From Verrucomicrobiaceae bacterium (GTDB lineage Bacteria; Verrucomicrobiota; Verrucomicrobiia; Verrucomicrobiales; Verrucomicrobiaceae): a stretch of DNA of 64,000 nucleotides. The translations under genes were made by a program, and so were the position numbers. How positions within the stretch are numbered: position 1 is the first letter of the stretch; each line of letters opens with the position of its first letter. This document shows, one piece after another, positions 52,866-61,912 of this stretch. The notes below the pieces were generated by a model. That model was not told where the DNA came from and searched no databases. It saw only the letters and a program-made list of their open reading frames with translations. The DNA lies in NCBI GenBank assembly GCA_019694165.1, contig JAIBCL010000001.1, positions 62,001 through 126,000 of the forward strand, in the 5' to 3' direction.

Positions 52866-53959
52866 GCCAGCCCGCGCATCACACCGTCCACGTCAATCTC
52901 GGCAGCCGGAGCTACGACGTGCTGGTGGGTGATGGCGTGCTGCAAAACTTGGGACAACAGATGGTGACACGCGGTCTGCCCCAACGCGTGGCGGTCTTCA
53001 CGAACAAGGAGGTGGGCGCGAAGCATCTGAAGCCGGTGATGAAGAGCCTGGCGGCGGCGGGCCTGAAGGCGGTGGCTTTTGAAATGCCGGCCACGGAGAA
53101 AGCGGGCAAGAGCATGAAGGCGGCGGAGAAGGCGTGCCGCGACATGGTGAAGGCGGGCTTTGACCGCAAGACGACGGTGGTGGCGCTCGGCGGCGGGGTG
53201 ATCGGCGATGCGGCGGGTTTCGTGGCGGCGATCTACCAGCGCGGCGTGCCGTTTGTGCAACTGCCGACGACGGTGCTGTCGATGGTGGACAGCTCGGTGG
53301 GCGGCAAGACGGGCGTGAACCTGATCCCGGAGGCGAAGAACATCATCGGGGCGTTTCACCAGCCGCGGCTGGTGATCGCGGACTCGAAGACGCTGCGGAC
53401 GCTGCCGAAGCGGGAGTGGAACTCGGGCTTCGCCGAGATCATCAAGCACGCGGCGATCCGGGATGCGAAGATGTTTGAGGAGATCGAGAAGGTGGCGAAG
53501 CGCAAAGGCGATCTCGCGGCGCTCATCGCGCGCAATGTGGCGATCAAGGCGAGCGTGGTGGAGGCGGACGAGCACGAGACGAGCGGCCTGCGTGCGCTGC
53601 TGAATTTCGGCCACACGATCGGCCACGGCATCGAGGCGGCGGCGGGCTACGGCAAGCTGCTGCACGGTGAGGCGATCAGCCTCGGCCTCGTGGCGGCGGC
53701 GCGTTTGTCGGTGCGGAACTCGGGACTCGAAGCGGCGGGCGCGGAACGCATCCGCGACATGCTCGCGCGTTTCGATCTGCCGGTGAGGCTGCCGAAATGG
53801 CTGCGCACGGCGGAGATCGTGAAGCATCTGATGCACGACAAGAAGTTCGACGCCGGCAAGATTCGCTTCGTGCTGCTGCGCGATCTCGGCGACGCGTTCG
53901 TGAGCCAGCAGATCACGCTGGACCAGATCAAGGAGGAGATCGAGGAACTGCGCCGGTGA
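52862..53959 (+). CDS. aroB: 3-dehydroquinate synthase AroB
   Basis: 365 residues; ATG 52862 overlaps the miaA stop. The NAD-binding GGGVIGDAAGF, the PTTVLSMVDSSVGGKTGVN segment and zinc ligands in NFGHTIGHG and LLHGEAIS are present. It turns DAHP into 3-dehydroquinate, the second step of the shikimate pathway that supplies chorismate, the substrate of the chorismatase-like enzyme elsewhere in this window. It is followed after 12 bases by dprA. Confidence 0.97.
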   Translation: MSQPAHHTVHVNLGSRSYDVLVGDGVLQNLGQQMVTRGLPQRVAVFTNKEVGAKHLKPVMKSLAAAGLKAVAFEMPATEKAGKSMKAAEKACRDMVKAGFDRKTTVVALGGGVIGDAAGFVAAIYQRGVPFVQLPTTVLSMVDSSVGGKTGVNLIPEAKNIIGAFHQPRLVIADSKTLRTLPKREWNSGFAEIIKHAAIRDAKMFEEIEKVAKRKGDLAALIARNVAIKASVVEADEHETSGLRALLNFGHTIGHGIEAAAGYGKLLHGEAISLGLVAAARLSVRNSGLEAAGAERIRDMLARFDLPVRLPKWLRTAEIVKHLMHDKKFDAGKIRFVLLRDLGDAFVSQQITLDQIKEEIEELRR

Positions 53960-53971
53960 GAGCGCCGCGAC

Positions 53972-55072
53972 ATGACGAGGACGGAGGCATACATCGCGCT
54001 GAATTTGCTGCCGAAAATCGGGCCGGTGCGTGTGCGGCGGCTGCTGGAGAAATTCGGCACGCCGGAACGGGCGCTGGGGGCGCAGACAGGCGAGATCACG
54101 CTCGTGGAGGGCTTCAGCACCGAGCTGGCAGGGACGGTGGCGCATTGGGAGGAGCACATCGACTTGCAGAAGGAGCTGGCGAGGATCGCGGAGCTTGGTT
54201 TGAAGATCGTGACGCGTGAAGACGAAGTTTATCCACCGCTGCTGAAGCAGATTCACGATCCGCCCGTGGTGCTCTACGTATGGGGCGAGCTTACGAAGCG
54301 CGACCACAACGCCATTGGAGTCGTCGGTTCGCGCGGCGCGACGGCTTATGGCATGGCGATGACGAAGAAGCTGTCGTTTCAGATCGCCTACGCCGGCTAC
54401 ACGGTGATCAGTGGACTGGCACGCGGCATCGACACGACGGCGCACGAAGCGGCGCTGGCCGCGAAGGGCAGGACGGTGGGGGTGCTGGGCTGCGGCATCG
54501 GGCAGTTTTATCCGCCGGAAAACAAGGCCCTCGGCGAGCGCATGACGCACTGCGGCGCGGTCGTGAGCGAGTATCCGGTGGACCGCATCGCGGACAAGCA
54601 GACGTTTCCGTATCGCAACCGCATCGTGGCGGGATGGAGCTGCGGCCTGCTCGTGACGGAAGCACCCGCGCGGAGCGGATCGCTGATCACCGCGCAGCAG
54701 GCGGTGGAGCAAGGGCGCACGGTGTATGCCGTGCCAGGAAACATCGACCGGCCCACCTCGATGGGCTGCAACCGCCTGATCCAGCAGGGCGCGAAGCTCG
54801 TGATGGATGGCGGAGACATTCTCGATGACTTGATGACCTTGTTTCCCACCGCGCCCCTGGCTCCGAAGGTGGAAGAACCGAAACCGGCGGTGGAACTCAC
54901 GCTCGACGAAGAGATTCTCCATCGGGCGCTCGGCGTCGATGAAGTCCACATCAACGACTTGATCGAACGGTCAGGGCTGACGCCAGCCACAGTTTCCTCG
55001 ACGCTGATGCGGCTGGAGATGAAGCGGCTCGTCCGCCCGCTGCCTGGCAAGCGCTACACGCGGCTGGTTTGA
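53972..55072 (+). CDS. dprA: DNA-processing protein DprA
   Basis: 366 residues. An N-terminal helical (SAM/HhH-like) region precedes the Rossmann domain with VVGSRGATAYG, SGLARGIDTTAHEAAL and FPYRNRIVAG. The C-terminal winged-helix domain (LIERSGLTPATVSSTLMRLE) is present. DprA loads RecA on single strands taken up in natural transformation. It is cotranscribed with miaA and aroB by spacing. No other competence gene is nearby. Confidence 0.97.
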   Translation: MTRTEAYIALNLLPKIGPVRVRRLLEKFGTPERALGAQTGEITLVEGFSTELAGTVAHWEEHIDLQKELARIAELGLKIVTREDEVYPPLLKQIHDPPVVLYVWGELTKRDHNAIGVVGSRGATAYGMAMTKKLSFQIAYAGYTVISGLARGIDTTAHEAALAAKGRTVGVLGCGIGQFYPPENKALGERMTHCGAVVSEYPVDRIADKQTFPYRNRIVAGWSCGLLVTEAPARSGSLITAQQAVEQGRTVYAVPGNIDRPTSMGCNRLIQQGAKLVMDGGDILDDLMTLFPTAPLAPKVEEPKPAVELTLDEEILHRALGVDEVHINDLIERSGLTPATVSSTLMRLEMKRLVRPLPGKRYTRLV

Positions 55073-55102
55073 GAGCCGGGGATACAGGCGAGCGAGACTC
55101 CG

Positions 55103-55555
55103 CTAGATCTCAAAAGTGACGGCCTCCTGCGGCGGATCGTTGGCGATGATGTCGGCGATGGTGGTGGCATTGAACCAGCCGCGCACGGAATCACGCAGGG
55201 AGGAAAACGTGCGGGCGAGCGGGCATCCACCGGGGAGGCCGCACTCGCAGCGCGCGCCGGATTTGTCGAGCGCGATGGTACAGGCTACGGGATCGAACGC
55301 ACCGTCGAAGGGGAAAACCACCTGCCCGAGGCTGATCTGCGCGGGCGGCACGGCAAGCTGGTAACCGCCGCCCGCACCGCGCTTGCTGCGCAGGAGGCCA
55401 TTGTTTTTGAGCACTACGAGCACCTGCTCGAGCATCTTGATCGGGATGCGCTCGGCCGCGGAGAGTTCGTGATTGAGGAAGGTCGTTCCCATGGGCGAGC
55501 GCGCCATCGCCGCGAGGGCGCGGAGGGCATGCTCGGCTTTCCGGGAGATTCTCAT
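55103..55555 (-). CDS. Rrf2-family transcriptional regulator, probably Fe-S binding
   Basis: 150 residues from ATG 55555. The N-terminal winged helix (MRISRKAEHALRALAAMA ... LRSKRGAGGGYQLAVPP) is typical. Cysteines at about 99 (DPVACTIAL), then CECGLPGGC (about 110-118), resemble the cluster-binding region of IscR/NsrR-type proteins, though the spacing differs from IscR. A redox or NO sensor is possible. Its targets are unknown; no isc or suf gene is adjacent. It converges with dprA. Confidence 0.87.
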   Translation of the reverse strand: MRISRKAEHALRALAAMARSPMGTTFLNHELSAAERIPIKMLEQVLVVLKNNGLLRSKRGAGGGYQLAVPPAQISLGQVVFPFDGAFDPVACTIALDKSGARCECGLPGGCPLARTFSSLRDSVRGWFNATTIADIIANDPPQEAVTFEI

Positions 55556-55869
55556 GGCGGTGGGCGCACAGTCCGCAGCCGTGCGGGCACGGTCAACGGT
55601 GAATGCACGCGAACAGTGCGCGGCGCAGGGCTTGCGAATGAATTGCTCCTGAGTGAATTCCCACGGATTCAGGGCGACCACGGATTGAGCTTCTTCTGAA
55701 CCCATCTGTGGAATCCTGAATCTTGCGGGGCAAATCATGGATTTGAGGCTCGCGCTTTCGGTTCATGCATAAGCCCTGTGCGCGGCGCCTTCGCCGAGGA
55801 TTGATGCCGAGGAGCGGCGCGACTGGTCATTGACTCCGGCGGCGAATCTGGGGATTCTCGCCACAGCGG
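55556..55869. other. Intergenic between divergent rrf2 and rarA, no gene recognised
   Basis: About 314 bases. The Rrf2 reading frame stays open upstream to 55738, but the added residues do not resemble the family. No clear promoter or hairpin was seen. Confidence 0.45.
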
Positions 55870-57240
55870 ATGAGCGACGATTTGTTTGGATCGAGTGCAA
55901 TGAACGACGCGGGGCCGGGCGAGGTGACGAGCGCCAGCGCCCCGCTGGCCGCGCGCATGAGGCCGCGCCGTCTCGCGGAGTACATCGGCCAGAAGCACAT
56001 CCTCGCCGAGGGGAAACTGCTCCGCCGCGCCATCGAGTCGGACCGTTTTTCGTCGCTCATTTTCTACGGCCCGCCGGGCGTGGGAAAGACGACGCTGGCG
56101 ACGATCATCTCGCGGGAGACGAAGTCGCGCTTCGTCACGCACAGCGGCGTGGAGAGCAATGTGGCCGACATCCGCCGCGAGGCGGATGTGGCCGCGCAGC
56201 ACCTGCGGCTGAACGGACAGACGACGATCCTCTTTGTGGACGAGATCCACCGCTTCAACAAGGCGCAGCAGGACGTGCTGCTGCCGCATCTTGAGCGCGG
56301 CACGCTGCGCTTCATCGGCGCGACGACGCACAATCCCTACTTTTACGTAAACAGTCCGCTCGTGAGCCGCTCGCAGGTCTTCACGCTTGAGCCTTTGGGA
56401 GCGGAGGATTTGGAAGCGCTGATCGAGGCCGCAGTCGCAGATGAGGAACGTGGCCTCGGCAGGCTCCATGTGCGCATCACACCCGAAGCGCGCCGCCATC
56501 TGGCCGCCATCGCCGACGGCGACGCGCGCAAGTGCCTCAATGCCCTCGAACTGGCAGCCTTGAGCACGCCGATGAGCGCGGACGGCGGGACCCTCATCGA
56601 CCTCGCCACCGCCGAGGAGTCCGCCCAGCAGAAGACCATTGTCTATGATGGCGACGGCGACGCGCACTACGACACCATCAGCGCCTTCATCAAGTCCATG
56701 CGCGGGTCCGATCCCGACGCGGCGATCTACTGGCTGGCGAAGATGCTGCATGCCGGGGAGGACATCCGCTTCATCGCACGCCGCATCGTGATCTGTGCCA
56801 GCGAAGACGTGGGCATGGCCGACTCGAACGCGCTCCGGGTGGCCGTGGCCGCACAGCAGGCGGTGGAGTTCATCGGCATGCCTGAGGCGCGAATCCCGCT
56901 GGCTCATGCCACGATCTACGTGGCCACTGCGCCAAAGAGCAACCGCGCCTACCTCGCCATCGACAAGGCGCTCGAAGATGTGCGGCATGGCCGCACCCTC
57001 GCCGTCCCGCCGCATTTACGGACGAAGTCCCGCAAAAAACTAGCCGCCAGTTCCGGCACCTCAGCCGCCGAACTGGACTACAAATACTCCCACGACGCGG
57101 ACGACGGCTTTATCCCCCAGGCGTACCTGCCGGAAGGCCGCATCTATTACGAGCCGGGCACAAACGGTCTCGAAGCCCGGATCAGGGAGCGACTGGAACA
57201 GTGGCGGGAACGGGCGGCCAAAGCAGACGGCCAGTCTTGA
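55870..57240 (+). CDS. rarA: Replication-associated recombination protein A (RarA/MgsA)
   Basis: 456 residues. RMRPRRLAEYIGQKHILAEG, Walker A FYGPPGVGKTTLA and Walker B LFVDEIHRFNKAQQD are exact for the family, followed by sensor 1 GATTHNPYFY. The C-terminal tetramer region ends with SHDADDGFIPQAYLPEG and YYEPGTNG, also typical. It is an AAA+ clamp-loader-like protein acting at stalled forks. The frame could also start at the internal ATG MNDAGPGE at 55900. Confidence 0.96.
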   Translation: MSDDLFGSSAMNDAGPGEVTSASAPLAARMRPRRLAEYIGQKHILAEGKLLRRAIESDRFSSLIFYGPPGVGKTTLATIISRETKSRFVTHSGVESNVADIRREADVAAQHLRLNGQTTILFVDEIHRFNKAQQDVLLPHLERGTLRFIGATTHNPYFYVNSPLVSRSQVFTLEPLGAEDLEALIEAAVADEERGLGRLHVRITPEARRHLAAIADGDARKCLNALELAALSTPMSADGGTLIDLATAEESAQQKTIVYDGDGDAHYDTISAFIKSMRGSDPDAAIYWLAKMLHAGEDIRFIARRIVICASEDVGMADSNALRVAVAAQQAVEFIGMPEARIPLAHATIYVATAPKSNRAYLAIDKALEDVRHGRTLAVPPHLRTKSRKKLAASSGTSAAELDYKYSHDADDGFIPQAYLPEGRIYYEPGTNGLEARIRERLEQWRERAAKADGQS

Positions 57241-57344
57241 GTCCGACGAACGGGAGAGTTGGCAACTGAATGGCGCAGCTTGGTTTTGTTCGGCTTGCCT
57301 GACCTCCACATAATATAGATTGCATGGTTAATATATAATTGGGA

Positions 57345-57372
57345 TTGAGTTCGTCGCTATTTTTGCTACAAT
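57345..57372 (+). promoter_or_regulatory. Candidate promoter of the 3D-domain lipoprotein gene
   Basis: TTGAGT at 57345-57350 and TACAAT at 57367-57372, with 16 bases between, in a strikingly AT-rich stretch (57310-57390) 25 bases before the ATG. Confidence 0.55.
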
Positions 57373-57396
57373 TATCAAAATTCATAATCGACTGCT

Positions 57397-58155
57397 ATGA
57401 AACATGATTGCTTGATCCGTTTCCTGTTGCTGCTCGGCGTAGCCTTCGCGCCATCCTGCGCGCTCCAGTCCCCCCTGGCATCCAAGTCCCAAAAACTCGA
57501 ACCCGGCACCCGCTACGAAGTGCGTCAAGCCGTGGCTGCCGGAGACGCCTTCCGGCCTTACCAAATGACGAGTTACTTCTTTGTCGTTGAGGCGACACAG
57601 CCTCCGCTCCTCGCCGCCATTCGTCCGGAAGTGCGGCCGCCTTTGCGGCTGCCAGCCGGCGTGGACCAACTCGCCAACGTCCGCACGACCGCCTACTGTC
57701 ACGACGAGTCCGACCATCTGGCCTACGGACACCTCAACGCGGTGGGCACGTTTCTCAAATACGGTGCGTTGCGCAGCGCGGCAGCGGACTGGTCGCGCTA
57801 CCCGGTGGGCACCCGGTTCCGCATCGCCAGCGAGCCAGGCGTCGTGTATGAGGTGGACGACTACGGCAGCGCCCTGGTTGGCACGGGAACCATCGACCTT
57901 TACCGCCCGACGCAGGCAAAGATGAACGACTGGGGTGTGCGCAATGTGGATATCGAAGTCATTCAGTGGGGATCCTATGAGCGCAGCCAGCGCCTGCTTC
58001 ATGGCCGGACTCATTACCCGCATGTGCGCCAGATGTTCAACGACATCCAGCGCCGCCTCGGCTCTCAGCCCGCCGTCAGCACCAGGACCACGCCGATCAC
58101 CGCGATGAGCGAGCCTGCCAAGGTGATGCCGCCGGGCCTGTCGCCGTCCATATAG
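57397..58155 (+). CDS. Lipoprotein with 3D (DPBB) domain
   Basis: 252 residues. A signal peptide ends in a lipobox-like APSCA (Cys21). The middle (about 97-200) is a 3D-type double-psi barrel: VRTTAYCHDESDHLAYG, SAAADWSRYPVGTRFRI, YEVDDYGSAL and GTGTIDLYRP supply the three aspartates. Such domains occur in lytic transglycosylases and other cell-wall proteins, but no MltA catalytic domain is present. It probably acts at the envelope on peptidoglycan. Its last 91 bases overlap the convergent EamA transporter gene. Confidence 0.82.
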   Translation: MKHDCLIRFLLLLGVAFAPSCALQSPLASKSQKLEPGTRYEVRQAVAAGDAFRPYQMTSYFFVVEATQPPLLAAIRPEVRPPLRLPAGVDQLANVRTTAYCHDESDHLAYGHLNAVGTFLKYGALRSAAADWSRYPVGTRFRIASEPGVVYEVDDYGSALVGTGTIDLYRPTQAKMNDWGVRNVDIEVIQWGSYERSQRLLHGRTHYPHVRQMFNDIQRRLGSQPAVSTRTTPITAMSEPAKVMPPGLSPSI

Positions 58156-58961
58156 GCCGCCATCGGGATCACCAAGATCGGGGTCGTCGCCGTGATGGAC
58201 AGCACGACCGTACTCGAGGTCTGGCCCAACGCCCACTGGAAGCAGCTCACACCGAGCACCGGCCCGAATACCGCCGCGCCCACCACCCACCACGACCAAC
58301 CACGGCGGACGCTGTCAGCAACGACCAAACGGCGGCCTACCGCCGATGCCAGCCACCACACGAACACTGAAAGCACAAAGCCAGGCACCACCCGCACGCA
58401 CGCCTCGCTGATGCCCGTAAAGTGATCGCCCGCGGCCAGCGCCTTCGCCTTCGCAACGCGCGTGAACGTCGCCCCGAGTCCCTGGCCTGCGCCCGCCCCG
58501 ATTGCGGCGATGATCCCGACGAGCGGACGCCCGCCAGCCGCACGCGGCATATGCACCTGCCGGCTCAGAGCGATGACCACACCGGCGATGATAAGCGCGC
58601 AATAGAAACTCTGGAGCACGCCGGGCCTGCCGCCGGTCAGGCACCATTCGCCAACGGTGCCGAAGACCGGCGCCGCGCACAGATTGATCAACAGTGTGAG
58701 CCGCGCGCCGAGGTGCGGATAGGCTAGAAAAAGCGCGATATCCCCTGCCCCGAAGCCGATGGCACCGCTCACCACCAGCCACGGGATCGCCGGTGAAGCC
58801 AGCGGCACCGGCGAGATCAGCCAGGCCATCACGCCGAGCAGGGTCATCGCAATGCCGAGCCGGATCATGTTTGCACGCAGCGGTCCGAGCGCACTGGCAC
58901 TGCGCTGGCCGCACATGCCCGAGCACGCGAAAAAGAAGGCGGTCAGGACGGCGGCGGGCAT
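58065..58961 (-). CDS. EamA/DMT-family membrane transporter
   Basis: 298 residues; ATG 58961 starts the first membrane helix (PAAVLTAFFFACSGMCGQR). About ten hydrophobic segments in two EamA halves are seen (for example AIPWLVVSGAIGFGAGDIAL and GGITLAGSLIAVIGVVLVLT). Members export or import small metabolites or amino acids; the substrate is unknown. Its 3' end overlaps the tail of the 3D lipoprotein gene by 91 bases. Confidence 0.87.
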   Translation of the reverse strand: MPAAVLTAFFFACSGMCGQRSASALGPLRANMIRLGIAMTLLGVMAWLISPVPLASPAIPWLVVSGAIGFGAGDIALFLAYPHLGARLTLLINLCAAPVFGTVGEWCLTGGRPGVLQSFYCALIIAGVVIALSRQVHMPRAAGGRPLVGIIAAIGAGAGQGLGATFTRVAKAKALAAGDHFTGISEACVRVVPGFVLSVFVWWLASAVGRRLVVADSVRRGWSWWVVGAAVFGPVLGVSCFQWALGQTSSTVVLSITATTPILVIPMAAYMDGDRPGGITLAGSLIAVIGVVLVLTAG

Positions 58962-59073
58962 CGATTGCGGCTTTGGAAAAGACAGGGCGCAGCCATTGCC
59001 ACGCACGAAGCACCCGGGCAACGAACTTTCTGGTGCGAGCGGCGCCGGTCCGTGCGTTACTCCGCGCCACATC

Positions 59074-59928
59074 ATGGCATCGGCAGTTCCCGCATTCGTC
59101 TGGTTCAACGGAAGCATCATTCCCGCCGGGGATGTGCGCATCTCTCCCTTCGATCACGGATTCCTCGTCGGCGACGGCGCGTTTGAGACGCTCATCTCGT
59201 ACGCCGGCGTCCCGTTCGCGCAACGGCGGCACTGGGAGAGGCTGCGCCACTCGTGCGAAAGTCTCGGCATCGCCACGCCGGATGCCAGGGTACTCTACCA
59301 GGGCATGCTCGACGTCATGACAGCCAACCAGATGCCCGATGCGCGCCTGCGCATCACCGTCACCAGTGGCGAGGGCCCGCTCGGCTCTGACAAGGGCGAC
59401 CACCCGCCCACCGTCACCATCGCATGCGGCACTTTGAAGCCATGGCCGGAGACTGAAACGCTCGTCACCGTACCCTGGCCACGCAACGAACGCGGCGCGC
59501 TCGCAGGCGTGAAAACCATCTCCTATGCTGAAAATGTCCGCGCCCTTGCCTTTGCAAAGCAGAGCGGCGGCGGCGAAGCGCTCTTTGCCAACACACGCAG
59601 CGAGGCGTGCGAAGGCACCGGCAGCAACATCTTCTTCGTCGGCAACTCCGCGGTGATCACGCCTCCGCTTTCGTCCGGCTGCCTCGCCGGTGTGAGCCGC
59701 GCGCTCGTCATCGAGCTCTGCCGCCGCAACGCCATCCCCGTCACCGAGCGCGCCGTCCCGATGGGCGAGCTGGCGTCCTTCGACGAAATCTTCCTCTCCT
59801 CCACCACCCGCGAGGTTCAGGCCGTCGCGCGCATCGACTCCGTCACGCCGCCCGCTGCACCCGGGCCGGTCACCAACCGGCTTCGCCTGCTGTTCAAGGA
59901 ACTCGCTGCGTCGGATTTGGATCCGTGA
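59074..59928 (+). CDS. Class IV (BCAT/ADCL-type) PLP aminotransferase
   Basis: 284 residues from ATG 59074. SPFDHGFLVGDGAFET is the N-terminal signature; the PLP lysine is in GVKTISYAENVRALAFAK, and CEGTGSNIFFV, TPPLSSGCLAGVSRA and FLSSTTREVQAV complete the fold-type IV pattern. The family includes branched-chain and D-amino-acid transaminases and aminodeoxychorismate lyase (PabC). The sequence does not decide; a pabC role would need a pabA/pabB partner, which is not here. Confidence 0.87.
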   Translation: MASAVPAFVWFNGSIIPAGDVRISPFDHGFLVGDGAFETLISYAGVPFAQRRHWERLRHSCESLGIATPDARVLYQGMLDVMTANQMPDARLRITVTSGEGPLGSDKGDHPPTVTIACGTLKPWPETETLVTVPWPRNERGALAGVKTISYAENVRALAFAKQSGGGEALFANTRSEACEGTGSNIFFVGNSAVITPPLSSGCLAGVSRALVIELCRRNAIPVTERAVPMGELASFDEIFLSSTTREVQAVARIDSVTPPAAPGPVTNRLRLLFKELAASDLDP

Positions 59929-59983
59929 TCAAGTCCAGGCAGTGGGAGCGGGGGATTGCGCTCTGCCACGAGCGGTTCCGGTA

Positions 59984-60199
59984 TCATTCGGCCGCCACGC
60001 CCGGTTCGGGACGCAGCAAAATGGGAATCCCGTCTTCGATCGCATAAACGTGTGCGCCGTCTTCGGATGCGAGAGCCGGCTCAGCTTCAGGCAAGGACGC
60101 CGCGAGCTTTTCCTCAGCCGTGGCAAAGCGCAGCGGTTGCTTCGTTGCTGGGCAGCGGAGGAGCGGGAGGGTGGATTCGAGCCAGGTGAGGTCGGGCAT
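59984..60199 (-). CDS. Trm112-like small protein (UPF0434 family)
   Basis: 71 residues from ATG 60199. LLRCPATKQPLRFAT and YAIEDGIPILLRPE are the conserved ends of Trm112/YcaR-like zinc or zinc-less adaptor proteins; the first Cys is kept but the other zinc cysteines are not. In other organisms Trm112 activates methyltransferases; in bacteria the role is less clear. Its start is two bases from the stop of the next gene upstream. Confidence 0.82.
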   Translation of the reverse strand: MPDLTWLESTLPLLRCPATKQPLRFATAEEKLAASLPEAEPALASEDGAHVYAIEDGIPILLRPEPGVAAE

Positions 60200-60201
60200 G
60201 G

Positions 60202-60582
60202 TCAAGGATTGGCCGAACGACGATACTGTTCTTTGAGCTGGATGAGCGATGATGCGGTTTGGATCAGTGTGATTCCAGCCATTCCGAGACCAAGCATGAC
60301 CCCAAAACCAATGATGCCCCGATGAGAATCGCACGCATTCCATGCGCGAACGGACACTTGAGCGAGCATGAGTCCAAGAAAATAGAATAAGGAAGAGCCG
60401 TTCAAAAGCGCGTTGAAAAAAGCCCACAGCAAGGTCTCTCCCGCAAAGTCGTAGGCCAGTTTTGGCGGGCAGTTCGGCGCTAGAATTATCAGCTTCGTAA
60501 GCAAGAGAATGTAGATGCCCCAACGAAAAATGTGCGGATTTGCGTCTTGTTGGTCACCCGGTGTCCGCATCGTGCGCGCCAA
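60202..60582 (-). CDS. Small integral membrane protein of unknown function
   Basis: 126 residues with three likely membrane helices (GIYILLLTKLIILAP, FYFLGLMLAQVSV and GIIGFGVMLGLGMAGITLI). No family is recognised. It is directly upstream of the Trm112-like gene on the same strand, with a two-base gap that suggests coupled translation. Confidence 0.65.
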   Translation of the reverse strand: MARTMRTPGDQQDANPHIFRWGIYILLLTKLIILAPNCPPKLAYDFAGETLLWAFFNALLNGSSLFYFLGLMLAQVSVRAWNACDSHRGIIGFGVMLGLGMAGITLIQTASSLIQLKEQYRRSANP

Positions 60583-60591
60583 TTGAAGCTT

Positions 60592-61746
60592 TCACCCCAC
60601 CGCCACGCTCGGATCAATCTCTCTCGACCACGCAGTGATGCCACCGGCGACATTGTGGACGTCGGTGAAGCCGTTTTGACGAAGGATGCCGACGGCTTTC
60701 GCGCTGCGGCCGCCGGCTTTGCAGTGGACGAGAATCTTCTGATCGCGCGGCAGCTCGCCGAGGCGGGATTCGAGTTCCCCGAGCGGGATGAGCTTCGAGC
60801 CTTCGATGCAGCCGACGGCGTATTCGGTCGGCTCGCGCACGTCGAGAAGGAAGTGGGGCGCTTTTGTTTGGCGCGCTTCGTGAAGATCTTGGACGGTCAC
60901 GGTTGGGATGTCGGGTGTGTTCGAATTGCTCATGCCGCAGAAGCCTTGGTAGTCGATTGGTTCAGTGATGGTGGGGTTGATGCCGCAGACGGGGCACTCT
61001 GGATCACGCCGAAGCTGCACGGTGCGGAAGCGCATGGCAAGCGTGTCGAGGTGCAGCAGCTTGGCGAGCAATGGCGCGCCGATGCCGGCGATGATCTTGA
61101 TCGCCTCCAGCGCCTGCATCGAGCCGACGATGCCCGGCAGCACACCGAGCACGCCGCCTTCCGCGCACGTCGGCACGAGTCCGGGCGGCGGAGGCTGCGG
61201 CACCATGCAGCGGTAGCATGGCCCGCCGAGATGCGGCGCAAAGACGCTGACCTGTCCCTCAAAGCGTAGGATCGAGCCGTAGATGTTCGCTTTGCGCTGC
61301 CACACGCAGACGTCGTTGCTGAGGTAGCGCGTGGGGAAATTGTCCGTGCCATCGAGCACTACATCGTAGTTCGCGACGAGTTCGCGTGCATTTGCGGAAG
61401 TGAAGAGCGCGACGTGCGGCTCGATGACGATGTGCGGATTGATGCCGAGCAGCCGATCCTTCGCGGCATCCAGCTTCTTCCGGCCGATGTCGGCGGTGCT
61501 GTACAAAATCTGCCGCTGCAGATTCGACGCATCGACCGTATCCGCATCGACGATGCCGATGCGCCCCACGCCCGCCGCCGCGAGATACATCGTCACCGGC
61601 GACCCCAGCCCACCCGCGCCGATGCACAGCACGCTGCCCGCCTTCAATTTCCTCTGCGCCTCGATGCCAAACTCGGGGATCGCGAGATGACGCGCGTAGC
61701 GCTGCAGCTCGGCGGTGGAAAATTCAAGTTCGGCGGTGGACGGCAT
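60592..61746 (-). CDS. moeZ: MoeB/ThiF-like E1 adenylyltransferase fused to rhodanese (MoeZ/MOCS3-type)
   Basis: 384 residues. The ATP-binding GAGGLGSPVTMYLA is at about 43-56; zinc ligands are GGPCYRCM and ECPVCG, and the conserved E1 Cys is in PTCAEGG. The C-terminal ~110 residues form a rhodanese domain with active-site Cys in LVHCKAGGRSAK. Such proteins adenylate a ubiquitin-like sulfur carrier C-terminus and then supply sulfur for molybdopterin or thiamine. No moaD/thiS gene is adjacent. Confidence 0.93.
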   Translation of the reverse strand: MPSTAELEFSTAELQRYARHLAIPEFGIEAQRKLKAGSVLCIGAGGLGSPVTMYLAAAGVGRIGIVDADTVDASNLQRQILYSTADIGRKKLDAAKDRLLGINPHIVIEPHVALFTSANARELVANYDVVLDGTDNFPTRYLSNDVCVWQRKANIYGSILRFEGQVSVFAPHLGGPCYRCMVPQPPPPGLVPTCAEGGVLGVLPGIVGSMQALEAIKIIAGIGAPLLAKLLHLDTLAMRFRTVQLRRDPECPVCGINPTITEPIDYQGFCGMSNSNTPDIPTVTVQDLHEARQTKAPHFLLDVREPTEYAVGCIEGSKLIPLGELESRLGELPRDQKILVHCKAGGRSAKAVGILRQNGFTDVHNVAGGITAWSREIDPSVAVG

Positions 61747-61912
61747 GCGGCAAGTAAGCCGCGCGCGCTGGTCTTCAACAACAAGAATGTCTGCGCGCGA
61801 AGCCGGGCCTCACGGCCTCGTGCACGAGACGACGGTTCGAAAAACGATCCGCCTCCCCTGTCACGAACTGGCGGCCACGCAAAGCGCAACGCAGCGCTGC
61901 GGGCCGGCCGGC

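Noticed and set aside
52736-54949. A 737-codon open frame on the minus strand, antisense to miaA, aroB and dprA
   Set aside because: It covers three clear core genes, is full of Arg/His/Leu runs, and has no domain. Long antisense frames are expected from GC-rich codon use.
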